Assembly: GCA_002711555.1 (NCBI GenBank)
Contig: PARQ01000008.1
Span: 1-12,139, forward strand
Length of the DNA stretch: 12,139 nt
Reading direction: 5' to 3'
Source of the DNA: Rhodospirillaceae bacterium
Lineage (GTDB): Bacteria; Pseudomonadota; Alphaproteobacteria; UBA8366
This document shows positions 1 through 7,209 of this stretch, piece after piece. Within the stretch, counting starts at the first letter, position 1; the number at the start of each line of letters is the position of its first letter. Under the pieces are notes generated by a model. The model made no database searches and was not told the DNA's origin. It saw only the letters and a list, made by a program, of their open reading frames with translations. The position numbers and the translations under genes were made by a program.

Positions 1-67
1 CTATTTTTGCATACCAGATGTATAAAACCACAGCCAACACTGCGGAAATGATCAATATGATGTCCAT
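1..67 (-). CDS. N-terminal fragment of a small membrane-anchored protein, possibly LemA family
   Basis: The gene runs off the left edge of the window, so only its first 22 codons are visible. The ATG lies at 67-65, five bases after a perfect TAAGGAGG Shine-Dalgarno (73-80), so the start is very well supported. The peptide begins MDIILIISAVLAVV and continues LYIWYAKI, a single hydrophobic segment of about 18 residues followed by an aromatic/basic edge. LemA-type proteins start like this, with a short N-terminal helix running into a Tyr-x-x-x-Val segment. Too little is visible to assign the family. Any small protein with an N-terminal anchor would fit equally well. Confidence 0.6.
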   Translation of the reverse strand, partial: MDIILIISAVLAVVLYIWYAKI

Positions 68-72
68 AACAA

Positions 73-80
73 CCTCCTTA
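73..80 (-). promoter_or_regulatory. Strong Shine-Dalgarno for the left-edge gene
   Basis: The minus strand reads TAAGGAGG followed by TTGTT and ATG. This matches the 16S anti-SD over eight bases and is the strongest ribosome-binding site in the window. It suggests efficient translation of the gene that leaves the left edge. Confidence 0.8.
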
Positions 81-158
81 TGCACTTGGATGCCAGCTGA
101 CTTTCTCTTACGCTGATACAGCCTCGCAAATCTTTATAATCTTAATAATTGAGAATCC

Positions 159-182
159 TCTCTATAAGTTACCCGATAGAGA
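159..182. repeat. 7-bp inverted repeat, possible operator upstream of the left-edge gene
   Basis: TCTCTAT (159-165) and ATAGAGA (176-182) are perfect inverted copies separated by 10 bases. The centre-to-centre spacing is 17 bases, within the range seen for dimeric regulator sites. It lies about 100 bases upstream of the start at 67. The rest of 68-346 holds no convincing gene. A 63-codon frame on the plus strand at 149-340 starts with TTG, has no SD and looks random. Confidence 0.25.
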
Positions 183-346
183 TCCCGATGGAGATAATGT
201 ATAAAAAATCCCATAGCGCGTCGATAAACAAATATAGACACACCTATTCAAACCTCAAAGTCGTACCCAGTATTTGTTTGCTAGGTCCTGCATCTAACAA
301 CTACAATAATTTACTCCAATTTACGTCGAAAAAATCATAACCTTGT

Positions 347-601
347 TCATTGTAATTTAGGTTCCAAAGACCTAAAATCTGCATTTAGTCTATTGCCATT
401 AAAATCAACATGCACCACGTTCACATCATGCCTGCGACACCACACTTGCAGGCCGCTATTAGTAAACCCTACATCAAGCATAGAATATTCCTGCAATGAG
501 CGGCTTCCGGTTTCAGCCTTCATAAATTCGATCTCGCATTTTGAGCATACGATTTGATTTGTTATCTTATTGTGCAGCTGTTCAAACGAATTCTTAGGCA
601 T
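347..601 (-). CDS. Small conserved-type protein with Cys/His motifs, function unknown
   Basis: The 84-residue product is soluble, with no signal peptide or membrane segment. It has a CSKC pair at residues 19-22 and a second cluster, QVWCRRHDVNVVHVDF, at 52-67. The CxxC plus a downstream WC-x-x-H is compatible with a small zinc-binding fold. I associate the phrase GLQVWC-x-RH-x-x-NVVHxDF with a family of uncharacterised small proteobacterial proteins, but this is from memory. The ATG at 601 has GGAG ten bases upstream (612-615), a slightly long spacing. The gene lies alone between the barrel gene, which ends at 933 on the same strand, and the left-edge gene. No function can be given. Confidence 0.72.
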   Translation of the reverse strand: MPKNSFEQLHNKITNQIVCSKCEIEFMKAETGSRSLQEYSMLDVGFTNSGLQVWCRRHDVNVVHVDFNGNRLNADFRSLEPKLQ

Positions 602-932
602 CTAACACTTTCTCCATAACTTTTAATATCATAACCTTTGTAACTTTCAGTAGATCTGTCGGGACATTCCCTACGTGAGACTGCTACGTTAGTTATTATC
701 CACAAAGAGGAGATGCGAAAAAATACGCTTAAGCCACTTCAGATCGCACAATTAATTTGATGTTTTAGGTATGGAAGCGGAATAATAAATTGCAGGCCCA
801 GCCAATGATCATAATGGCTCTTACCCGCAAACAATTAACATCATTTTTTTTCAGTGAATTATAGAAATTCAGTTGATATTCCTCGATACCGAAAGTGCAA
901 TTCTGTTACGCTAAAAAGTCAATGTACTCCCG
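602..932. other. 331-base intergenic region, no gene found
   Basis: No supported gene lies here. Two imperfect stem-loops are visible: AGCCA/TGGCT around an ATGATCAT core (800-819) and TGAATT/AATTCA (854-871). Neither is followed by a T-run on the minus strand, so neither qualifies as an intrinsic terminator for the operon ending at 933. A GAGGAG directly abutting an ATG near 714 opens only a 15-codon frame. On the minus strand, TTTCAG (645-650) and TTAATA (623-628) would read CTGAAA-16 nt-TATTAA, with a TGn extension before the -10. This weak promoter-like arrangement would start transcription almost on the SD of the 84-residue gene. Confidence 0.5.
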
Positions 933-2324
933 CTAAAATGAATACTCTGCGCCAAGTCTAATAAGCTCATTATCAGTCCATCGCCCGAAATGGGTGTCTG
1001 AATTACCCTCAAAAAATGCTCCACTCATTTGTATTTTAAGGTTGTCACTTGGACGATATTCAACGCCGGCACCAAAAGTATGATCCTCATACTTGATATT
1101 TACGGTACTACCTGCGAAGTAGCTAAGTTCTTCATTGTGCTCAACCACTACTCGCAGAAAAACTGTGCGACGGAATGGTCGAGACAGCTTCGAGCTTTGA
1201 ACCCAATCATCTGCATAAGCGTCGCTAATTATTTCATCCCCGGAGAATTCTGCTATCGAAGTTATCTTCTCCAAACCAAGAAAGTTAGCGAACCTACTAT
1301 CGGTATAACTAAGGCCTGCTCCGTACCGAATAAAGTCCTCGTCTCGGCCGTTATAAGTTCTCTGATAAACTACCTCACCGGTGAATTTCCATTCATCTAT
1401 CACACGAGACAATCCAGCTCCGGTGCTGAGAGAAATGGGATTCACTCTTTCCAAAACAAGTGAATTAAAATCAGCTACATTTCGCGTGGTAGAACTCAGT
1501 GCCGAATAACTTGATGGACCGTGATGAGCAAACCCAAAAAAATCAATACCCTCTCGTGCACCCTCATATAACGCCAAATAACCCATATTTTCAAAATGGG
1601 TTGGATGGTAAAAATCAACCACCGATGACCCAGCTGGTAGATTTAAAAAAACAGAGCTACCAGAAGTACCAGCCCACCTAGAACCCAAGCCGGGGCTTAT
1701 TGATTTTTTGTCAAATGGGAGAAACTTGAATGAGATGGTGTCGTCATCAATGAAATAATTTAAACCCAGATGCCAGACACCTAACTCCGTTGTAGATGAC
1801 GGATCGCTTCCATCCCACAAACCAAATCGATCAGAGGGAGAATGAAGCTCAAGCAATCCCATCGATAGTACATCTTTGCCAAGGATTAACTCATAATCTT
1901 CAGCCTCATATTTGAGCCAAGCTGCAGTTAGGTCGGCATGACGAATTTTCCGGTAATGCTGCCCAGGGCCGTTAAACCAACCCTGCACCGTATCCGGATC
2001 CGTAGATAGAGAAAAATATCCCTTCATGCCGATTGAAAACTCTTCGTTTAGACTTGCCTCCGTTTCCCCTTCAAGTCTTGGGCTAAAGACAACGTAGTCA
2101 TCGCGGATTGAGCTATCGTCCAGTTTGGTAACAAAGCCAGAAAACGAAGCACTAGCGGTGCGTTGGAAATTGGTTGCAAGATCAACGAGCACCTTATTAA
2201 CTGGTGCGATCATAGCTTTCTTAATTTTCGCGTCGACTTCTGGGCCAGCTTCGGCCGAGCCAATAGCTGTCTGAAGGCCCATGCACAGAAAGGTTGCAAA
2301 AACAGCTTTAACGTTCTTATGCAT
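933..2324 (-). CDS. Porin-like outer-membrane beta-barrel protein of the RND/LolA-like operon
   Basis: The 463-residue product has a signal peptide (basic MHKNVK, hydrophobic core, predicted cleavage after GSAEA near residue 26). It ends in RLGAEYSF, the C-terminal aromatic signature read by the Bam machinery. The interior alternates short amphipathic strands with charged turns, as expected for a barrel. The segment LGKDVLSMGLLELHSPSDRF (148-167), followed by a Gly-Val-Trp strand near 182-184, resembles porin-like proteins in which a conserved barrel strand and loop precede a Pro-Asp-Arg-Phe turn. I see no match strong enough for a named family. The gene starts 5 bases after the RND stop with only a weak GAG, so it is probably translationally coupled. 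Its position suggests it is the outer-membrane exit or receiving site for cargo moved by the RND and LolA-like proteins. Confidence 0.8.
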   Translation of the reverse strand: MHKNVKAVFATFLCMGLQTAIGSAEAGPEVDAKIKKAMIAPVNKVLVDLATNFQRTASASFSGFVTKLDDSSIRDDYVVFSPRLEGETEASLNEEFSIGMKGYFSLSTDPDTVQGWFNGPGQHYRKIRHADLTAAWLKYEAEDYELILGKDVLSMGLLELHSPSDRFGLWDGSDPSSTTELGVWHLGLNYFIDDDTISFKFLPFDKKSISPGLGSRWAGTSGSSVFLNLPAGSSVVDFYHPTHFENMGYLALYEGAREGIDFFGFAHHGPSSYSALSSTTRNVADFNSLVLERVNPISLSTGAGLSRVIDEWKFTGEVVYQRTYNGRDEDFIRYGAGLSYTDSRFANFLGLEKITSIAEFSGDEIISDAYADDWVQSSKLSRPFRRTVFLRVVVEHNEELSYFAGSTVNIKYEDHTFGAGVEYRPSDNLKIQMSGAFFEGNSDTHFGRWTDNELIRLGAEYSF

Positions 2325-2329
2325 GAAAG

Positions 2330-5164
2330 TTAATCTCGAGTGCTCAGCTGCTCGCCCATATTTGCAAGCCTACCCGCCAATATGGCGCTAATATTACGAT
2401 TCAAAAGAGCATGGATGCGAGGGTAGGAACGCATAGCTGATGCAACGCGCTCTTGCTCCAGCATAAGCACCTTCAGAGGTTCTTTCGAGTTCTCCGGAAC
2501 ACGCACAGTAGCTGTTCTGGCGACATTCCCAGCATAAGCAGCTTCACCAAATATTTCTGAGGTCCCCAGCGTAGCCAATAAAGTTTCTTTACCATCTTTT
2601 GCACCGAGCACCACCTCTGCTTTACCCGACAGAATTACGTACATATTACGATCCGTGGAGCCCTGGAGAAATACATCCTCACCAGGTTCAAACTCTTTTG
2701 CATAAGACAGTAATATTGTTTTACGCATTTGATAAGCAGTCATGCCTTTGAACACCTCGCTATCCGCCAAAACTTTTTGATTAAGTTTTAGCGATGCAAT
2801 GTCCCATAAACTGACAAGTCTAAATCGTTTCAGCAGAATAGGCGTTATTAACAAATCTGTAATCAATGCCATTACCATCGTTACAGCACATAAGAGCCCA
2901 AATTGAATGATGATTGTAAAATCCGATAAAAGCAACGAAAGAAAAGCGAAGGCCAAAGCCAACGACGTTGATACAACCGGTATTGCCTCTACGCGCACTG
3001 CTGCTCTTGCAGCGACCGTTTGATCTGGATTAACTTTCAATTGATCGTTAAAGTTTGTCAGCAAATGAATGGTATCATCAATAGCTATGCCTATTGCAAT
3101 AACTGATACCAAAGTGGTGCCAGCGTTGAGCGGCACCCCAAATAGTCCCATTATGCCAAACATGGTGATAACCGGTATAAGGTTAGGCACTAAAGAAACA
3201 AAGCCAGCAGTGAAAGAGGTATAAAGCAAACACATCAGCACAAAAATAATAGCCACCAGCAAAATAATAGACGTGCTTTGGCTCTTGATCATTGTTTCAG
3301 CGCCATTGTTGATCAAAATATTTTTACTCGTTATGTGGTAAGTGGTTTTAGGACCAAGAATTCCAGCAATTTTGCCTCTAAGATCATCTAAATATTTTTT
3401 TAGTTCGTAAGAATTTGATATATTGTGACGCACCATAAGATTTGCTCGCGTCGCGTCTGCATTAATAAAACGCTCAACGTCTGGTCTCGCAAAAAGTAAG
3501 AGATACTGTTCTGCCAATGCGCGTGTCTTCGGCATTACATAAAACGCTTTATTTCCCTGGTTCATCTCCTGATTAACGAGTTTCAAGTAATCAGCAATTG
3601 AAGTGACTTTGTCATATGCCCCTTGCTGCCTCATTACATTTTGAATTTTGTCAACTTTTTGCAGCCATTTTGGATCTTTAAAATCCTTGCCGGAGTCTGC
3701 ATTGATGGATAAGTAAAATACTTGCATCCCTGCCAAGTCATTGTGCAAGATGTCGGCGTCGATCCTTACCGAATTATCTGGTTTAAAAAATGACAAAGGG
3801 TCATTGCTCGTTTGAACTTTGGTCGCGAAGCCTGCAAAGATAGTTGCCGCCAATAAAACTACGACCACCACTCTCCGCTCATACCGTCCTCCGAGGATAT
3901 CCAGGATAGACAGCACTTTTCCGGCCAGCCCAACAACATTTTCACTGTCGCCCTGTAATTTTGACTTGCGCGGCCCAAAAAACCTCAACAATAAAGGAAG
4001 CATTAATATGGTTACGATTAAATTTGCCACCATTGCGTAGCCTGCCGTAATCCCAAAATGCTGGACCATTATCAGATCACTCGAGATATTTGCCATGAAG
4101 CCAACAGCCGTGGTGAAGGAAGTGATAAAAATTGGCAAACCCACATGAACTGCCATAAAACGGACAGCATTCACCCGATTTGGAGGGTCATCTTTGGACA
4201 AACCATCCAAATATGCTGTTAACATGTGCGTATCTTCGGTTGAGCCAATCACGATCACCAAAGCTGGTAAGATTGCTGTCAAAAGGTTTAAAGGTATTCC
4301 GGCAAAACCCATAAAACCTGCGGTCCACAGAATACTCATTCCAGCAGTAATTAATGGCAAACCGGCAGCAACTGGGGTCCTCAGTTGGCTCAGCAGTATG
4401 ACTACCAGAAGCACCGCACCAATCGGAGTAAGTAATCCGATATCGTTGAACAAACCTCTTTCAATCGCTACATTTATTCGAGGCGCCCCCATTACAAAAA
4501 CATCCTCAAATTCACCACGAATATTTTTGAGGCGACTATTGATTTCAGCTGCCGCTTTGCGATTAAAAGTTGGATCTCCCTCGATATTCTGCAATGTAAC
4601 CACAACAGTCGTCTTCATTGCGTCGTCGGAAATGTAAGTCCCGCGCATAATTGGACTATAAAGCGCATCTTCGCGGGCTTTCGCTATCTCTTGAGCCGTT
4701 TCGGGAGTGGCATCCATCAATGGGTTCATGTCTAACCCGTCCGGCCCCGCCCGAATATTCAACGCAGTGAACAAGCTTTCTTGCTTTTCAACGTATTTCA
4801 CATCCTCTAAACCAAACGCAAACTCTTCAATTAAGCTGAGTTTTTTCTTTGAAAATAATTTCTTATCTTTGAAATAAACAAGAACAATATTGTCTGAACC
4901 AAACTCTGCGACAGTCTCTTGGTACGGAGCATAGCCCGGATCATTTTTGCTGTAGAGGATATCAAAGCTGCCATCTACGGTTAGCTTCATGGCTCCAAAA
5001 AATGATATGCCAGTGATGATAGCAGCCAACAGAAAACTGACGATTGGGCGGCGAGCTCCAAAAGTCATTGCTATTTCATACCACGGCTTTTTTTTAACGT
5101 TATTCCCGCTCTCCGCTCCTCTGCTGCCGTGTTGCGCTAAGGATTTTACATTGCCTTCTGCCAT
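2330..5164 (-). CDS. RND/MMPL-family transporter with C-terminal cyclic-nucleotide-binding domain
   Basis: The 944-residue protein has the duplicated MMPL/RND layout. TM1 is at about 39-62, followed by a periplasmic domain (about 63-240) and a TM block (about 241-395). The second half has a TM at about 431-448, a periplasmic domain (about 450-630) and a TM block (about 631-780). The proton-relay region of each half is recognisable: GSTEDTHML (307-315) and GIAIDDTIHLL (692-702), both with acidic pairs. Residues about 800-930 form a cNBD, with the phosphate-binding cassette FGEAAYAGNVARTAT (872-886) keeping the conserved Glu874 and Arg883. At 944 residues it is longer than a plain MMPL protein by about the length of this domain. 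AGGA lies seven bases before the ATG. It sits between a LolA-like carrier and a barrel protein, so lipid or hydrophobic-molecule transport across the envelope is more likely than drug efflux. The ligand of the cNBD is unknown. Confidence 0.9.
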   Translation of the reverse strand: MAEGNVKSLAQHGSRGAESGNNVKKKPWYEIAMTFGARRPIVSFLLAAIITGISFFGAMKLTVDGSFDILYSKNDPGYAPYQETVAEFGSDNIVLVYFKDKKLFSKKKLSLIEEFAFGLEDVKYVEKQESLFTALNIRAGPDGLDMNPLMDATPETAQEIAKAREDALYSPIMRGTYISDDAMKTTVVVTLQNIEGDPTFNRKAAAEINSRLKNIRGEFEDVFVMGAPRINVAIERGLFNDIGLLTPIGAVLLVVILLSQLRTPVAAGLPLITAGMSILWTAGFMGFAGIPLNLLTAILPALVIVIGSTEDTHMLTAYLDGLSKDDPPNRVNAVRFMAVHVGLPIFITSFTTAVGFMANISSDLIMVQHFGITAGYAMVANLIVTILMLPLLLRFFGPRKSKLQGDSENVVGLAGKVLSILDILGGRYERRVVVVVLLAATIFAGFATKVQTSNDPLSFFKPDNSVRIDADILHNDLAGMQVFYLSINADSGKDFKDPKWLQKVDKIQNVMRQQGAYDKVTSIADYLKLVNQEMNQGNKAFYVMPKTRALAEQYLLLFARPDVERFINADATRANLMVRHNISNSYELKKYLDDLRGKIAGILGPKTTYHITSKNILINNGAETMIKSQSTSIILLVAIIFVLMCLLYTSFTAGFVSLVPNLIPVITMFGIMGLFGVPLNAGTTLVSVIAIGIAIDDTIHLLTNFNDQLKVNPDQTVAARAAVRVEAIPVVSTSLALAFAFLSLLLSDFTIIIQFGLLCAVTMVMALITDLLITPILLKRFRLVSLWDIASLKLNQKVLADSEVFKGMTAYQMRKTILLSYAKEFEPGEDVFLQGSTDRNMYVILSGKAEVVLGAKDGKETLLATLGTSEIFGEAAYAGNVARTATVRVPENSKEPLKVLMLEQERVASAMRSYPRIHALLNRNISAILAGRLANMGEQLSTRD

Positions 5165-5243
5165 GCTTTTTTCCTAAATTTAAAGAGCCAGTAAACCGTG
5201 GTCTTGAGTTGCAACTACCTTTTTGATTGGAAATTCCGCCGGA

Positions 5244-6068
5244 TTAACGCGCTAGTTTGCCGGAGGTAATGGTTTTTTTTCTGAAATTCTTTGAAGGAGC
5301 ATCAGCTTCCTTGAGGCTACGTTCGACAACTTCTGTAATTGTTTTATGCTTATTCTTGAGATGTTCCATAGTTGAAAGATTTGCACGCCATGCTTTTCCT
5401 TCAACATTCACCCACTTGTCTGTGGTTTGACGCTTGATAAGCTTGCCTCTGCGATTGAAATAATCCGTTCTTATTATATTAAAATGCTTCTGCCCCACCC
5501 AAAGAAGTCTATATTTGTACCCAGTATCTTTCTTTAGCTGTTTGTCTTTGGCCATCGCCTTTACAACGAATGCACTCTCACCATTCAGCTTTTCATCTGC
5601 TTGTCTATCGTAAGAAAATTTCTCCTTAGCCTCAGACACCAGATCCTCATAAGTATAATCTGTGCCCATGAAGTAATTTCGTTTACCCCCCTTCGCTATC
5701 CGTTTCAGTTTTTTCCCCTGCGCGGGCAAATACAGCCACTGATCATCAGCCTTGCTATCATTCTGCCAAGTCAGCATAGCCGTACCTTTTATGCCGGAAG
5801 GAGATCTGAAGATTGTAAGATACCGAGTTTGCGACTTATCTTTTTCACGAGTGAACCTCCGCACATCACGCACTTCTTTCTTCCCTGACTTGTCTACCAA
5901 GGTCATTTTTTGTATTTCAAACTCGAAGGGTTTGTCGTGACGGGCTTCAACCTCATCCATAATTTGCCGGCCGGATAGGCTTTTCGTGTCGGCCATGGTC
6001 ACCGAGGGAAGTAATGATAAGGCAAGGCTTGCGACTATCATTAATGGCGTTTGGCGTACAAAAGTCAT
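5244..6068 (-). CDS. LolA-like periplasmic protein (outer membrane lipoprotein-sorting protein family)
   Basis: From the ATG at 6068 the product has 274 residues. I chose this start because GGAG lies eight bases upstream (6077-6080) and because it gives a clean signal peptide cut after VTMA near residue 26. An in-frame ATG at 6092 would add eight residues, has no SD and is less likely. Diagnostic stretches are GTAMLTW (95-101), DDQWLYLPA (108-116) and NYFMGTDYTYEDL (131-143). They are typical of the LolA-like family annotated as outer membrane lipoprotein-sorting protein. There is no lipobox Cys, so the mature protein should be soluble in the periplasm. It is the first gene of a unit with the RND transporter 79 bases downstream. 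The family's LolA-type fold suggests it shuttles a hydrophobic cargo between the RND protein and the outer-membrane barrel. The cargo is not evident from the sequence. Confidence 0.88.
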   Translation of the reverse strand: MTFVRQTPLMIVASLALSLLPSVTMADTKSLSGRQIMDEVEARHDKPFEFEIQKMTLVDKSGKKEVRDVRRFTREKDKSQTRYLTIFRSPSGIKGTAMLTWQNDSKADDQWLYLPAQGKKLKRIAKGGKRNYFMGTDYTYEDLVSEAKEKFSYDRQADEKLNGESAFVVKAMAKDKQLKKDTGYKYRLLWVGQKHFNIIRTDYFNRRGKLIKRQTTDKWVNVEGKAWRANLSTMEHLKNKHKTITEVVERSLKEADAPSKNFRKKTITSGKLAR

Positions 6069-6137
6069 AACTACATCTCCAGAACAATGCATAATTGAAA
6101 GTTTAGACCGTTAATTCTTGAAGCGGACTAGTGTTAG

Positions 6138-6166
6138 AGGATACGAAAAAACTAGGCCGAGAACAA
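6138..6166 (-). promoter_or_regulatory. Candidate promoter for the LolA-like/RND/barrel operon
   Basis: On the minus strand, TTGTTC (6161-6166) is followed after 17 bases by TATCCT (6138-6143). The predicted transcript start near 6131 would give a leader of about 60 bases. The spacing is ideal but the hexamers match the sigma-70 consensus only 3/6 and 4/6, so this is tentative. Confidence 0.3.
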
Positions 6167-6223
6167 TGGGAGAGATGAGAAAAAAGGTTTTTTAAAAGGA
6201 CAAATATTCAATAATAACAGATG

Positions 6224-6235
6224 CTTAATATTAAG
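6224..6235. repeat. 12-bp perfect palindrome CTTAATATTAAG
   Basis: This self-complementary 12-mer lies about 60 bases upstream of the candidate -35 of the LolA-like operon. Its core, TAATATTAAGT (6226-6236), recurs at 9803-9813 in the fkbM/ZIP divergent region. It could be an operator half, but AT-rich palindromes of this size are not rare in such sequence. Confidence 0.3.
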
Positions 6236-6586
6236 TAATTAGTGTTATCATTCCTCATTATGAGTTCATATTAATTGTCAAAAAATGCTAGTTAAAAATA
6301 AAAATGATCGTCTTTCCTTTTTCCTAAAATATACATAAAGGAAATAAGCAAAATTCATTGATATTTACTACGGGGTATTTTCGGTAATATTGATCAAATG
6401 AAAAAAATGAAATCAAGACACTTTAGATGAGCAAAACATTCTTTGGTGTTCGTATTGTTGTGATTATTTTTAAATTACAAAACTAATTTCAAACAAAGGT
6501 GAGAAAGGAGTCAAACAAGTAGCCTGTTTATCTTGGTCCTCTTGGCGTGCAAATCGCATTATTTTGCGAGCTTTGAAAATATCCAT

Positions 6587-6615
6587 TTTACCGATGCTTT
6601 ATTAATCTCTACACT
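6587..6615 (+). promoter_or_regulatory. Candidate promoter for the PsiE-family gene
   Basis: TTTACC (6587-6592), 17 bases, then TACACT (6610-6615). Each hexamer matches the sigma-70 consensus 4/6. The implied leader is about 55 bases. I looked for a Pho box in this region and did not find one, so phosphate control of this PsiE relative is not supported. Confidence 0.28.
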
Positions 6616-6677
6616 ACAGTAGGGGGTTCTACCTCGGTGGGTAAAGATTTTAATTATTTTTTGGTTACACCAGGCAC

Positions 6678-7145
6678 ATGGATATATTTTCAGAGAAAAA
6701 AATGAATGAAATTTTGAACACCAAGTCGGTAAATCGCCGGCTTCATTGGACTACTGTCGTCAGTGAAAAGGGGCTACTCGCAGTGATTGGTGCCCTTACA
6801 ATGTTAGCTGCCGCTATTGAGGTTCATGCCCTATGGGAAAAAAAAGAGATATTACTTGGCGACTTATTTTTACTATTTATTTACGCCGAAATCGTTGGCA
6901 TGATCGGAGCTTTCTATGCAAGTAGCCGGATCCCCGTAACACTCCCAATAATTATTGCGATCACAGCTTTGTGTCGTGTGATGATAGCTCAAGGCAAAAA
7001 TATCGAAGACACCACACTTCTAGCTGCTTCAGGTGCTATACTTTTGCTTGCGGGGGCAGCTTATATTATGAGCTTAAAGGATAAATTAAGCTTAGAGAAA
7101 ATAAAGTCTCGCAAAAAAACAACTGTGGGTAAAAATTCTAAATAA
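6678..7145 (+). CDS. PsiE-family inner-membrane protein
   Basis: The product is a 155-residue integral membrane protein with four predicted helices (about 32-50, 58-80, 86-105, 112-132) and a very basic cytoplasmic tail (133-155). The core LLFIYAEIVGMI, then RIPVTLPIIIAITALCRVMI (84-103), matches the PsiE family pattern of a FxYxE helix, a short loop and an IxITAxxR helix. E. coli PsiE, of about 136 residues, is phosphate-starvation inducible and has no known biochemical activity. The start is uncertain. The ATG at 6678 has only a close AGG, whereas the ATG at 6702 (residue 9) has GAG six bases upstream and may be the real start. The gene stands alone, divergent from the LolA-like operon and convergent with the photolyase gene. 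Confidence 0.8.
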   Translation: MDIFSEKKMNEILNTKSVNRRLHWTTVVSEKGLLAVIGALTMLAAAIEVHALWEKKEILLGDLFLLFIYAEIVGMIGAFYASSRIPVTLPIIIAITALCRVMIAQGKNIEDTTLLAASGAILLLAGAAYIMSLKDKLSLEKIKSRKKTTVGKNSK

Positions 7146-7209
7146 TAGCACAGAAATGTTCCGTTAAATTTGCGATGGTGCCTTGATTTGGAAGTACAAT
7201 GAGTTCCAG

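Larger units (their letters stand above)
6069..6677. other. Long AT-rich divergent intergenic region with palindromes
   Basis: About 600 bases separate the divergent LolA-like operon and the PsiE-family gene, with no supported gene. It contains a perfect 12-base palindrome CTTAATATTAAG (6224-6235), a perfect TTGATCAA (6390-6397) and candidate promoters for both flanking genes. A 38-codon minus-strand frame (6470-6586, beginning MDIFKARKIM) has no SD, and I do not call it. The plus strand has AAAGGAG at 6504-6510 but no start codon at a usable distance. The length and palindrome content suggest regulated promoters or an unrecognised small RNA. Confidence 0.5.

Noticed and set aside
149..340. 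63-codon plus-strand frame near the left edge
   Set aside because: It starts with TTG, has no SD, and its composition looks like translated AT-rich spacer. It also overlaps the upstream region of the left-edge gene.
851..875. TGAATT/AATTCA stem-loop next to an eight-base T-run as an operon terminator
   Set aside because: On the minus strand, where the operon is transcribed, the run following the stem is A rather than T, so it cannot act as an intrinsic terminator for that operon.
1029..1681. Plus-strand frames of 144 and 60 codons inside the barrel gene
   Set aside because: They are antisense shadows of a well-supported signal-peptide/barrel gene and resemble no protein family.
4194..4637. 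147-codon plus-strand frame inside the RND gene
   Set aside because: It is antisense to the strongly conserved first TM block of the RND transporter, with no start signal of its own.
6470..6586. 38-codon minus-strand frame beginning MDIFKARKIM
   Set aside because: It has no SD and no homology I can recognise, and it lies in the promoter region of the PsiE-family gene. Expression data would be needed to revive it.
6541..6677. Riboswitch or Pho box upstream of the PsiE-family gene
   Set aside because: I found no CTGTCAT-type direct repeats and no recognisable riboswitch core, only short weak complementary stretches such as CTAC/GTAG.
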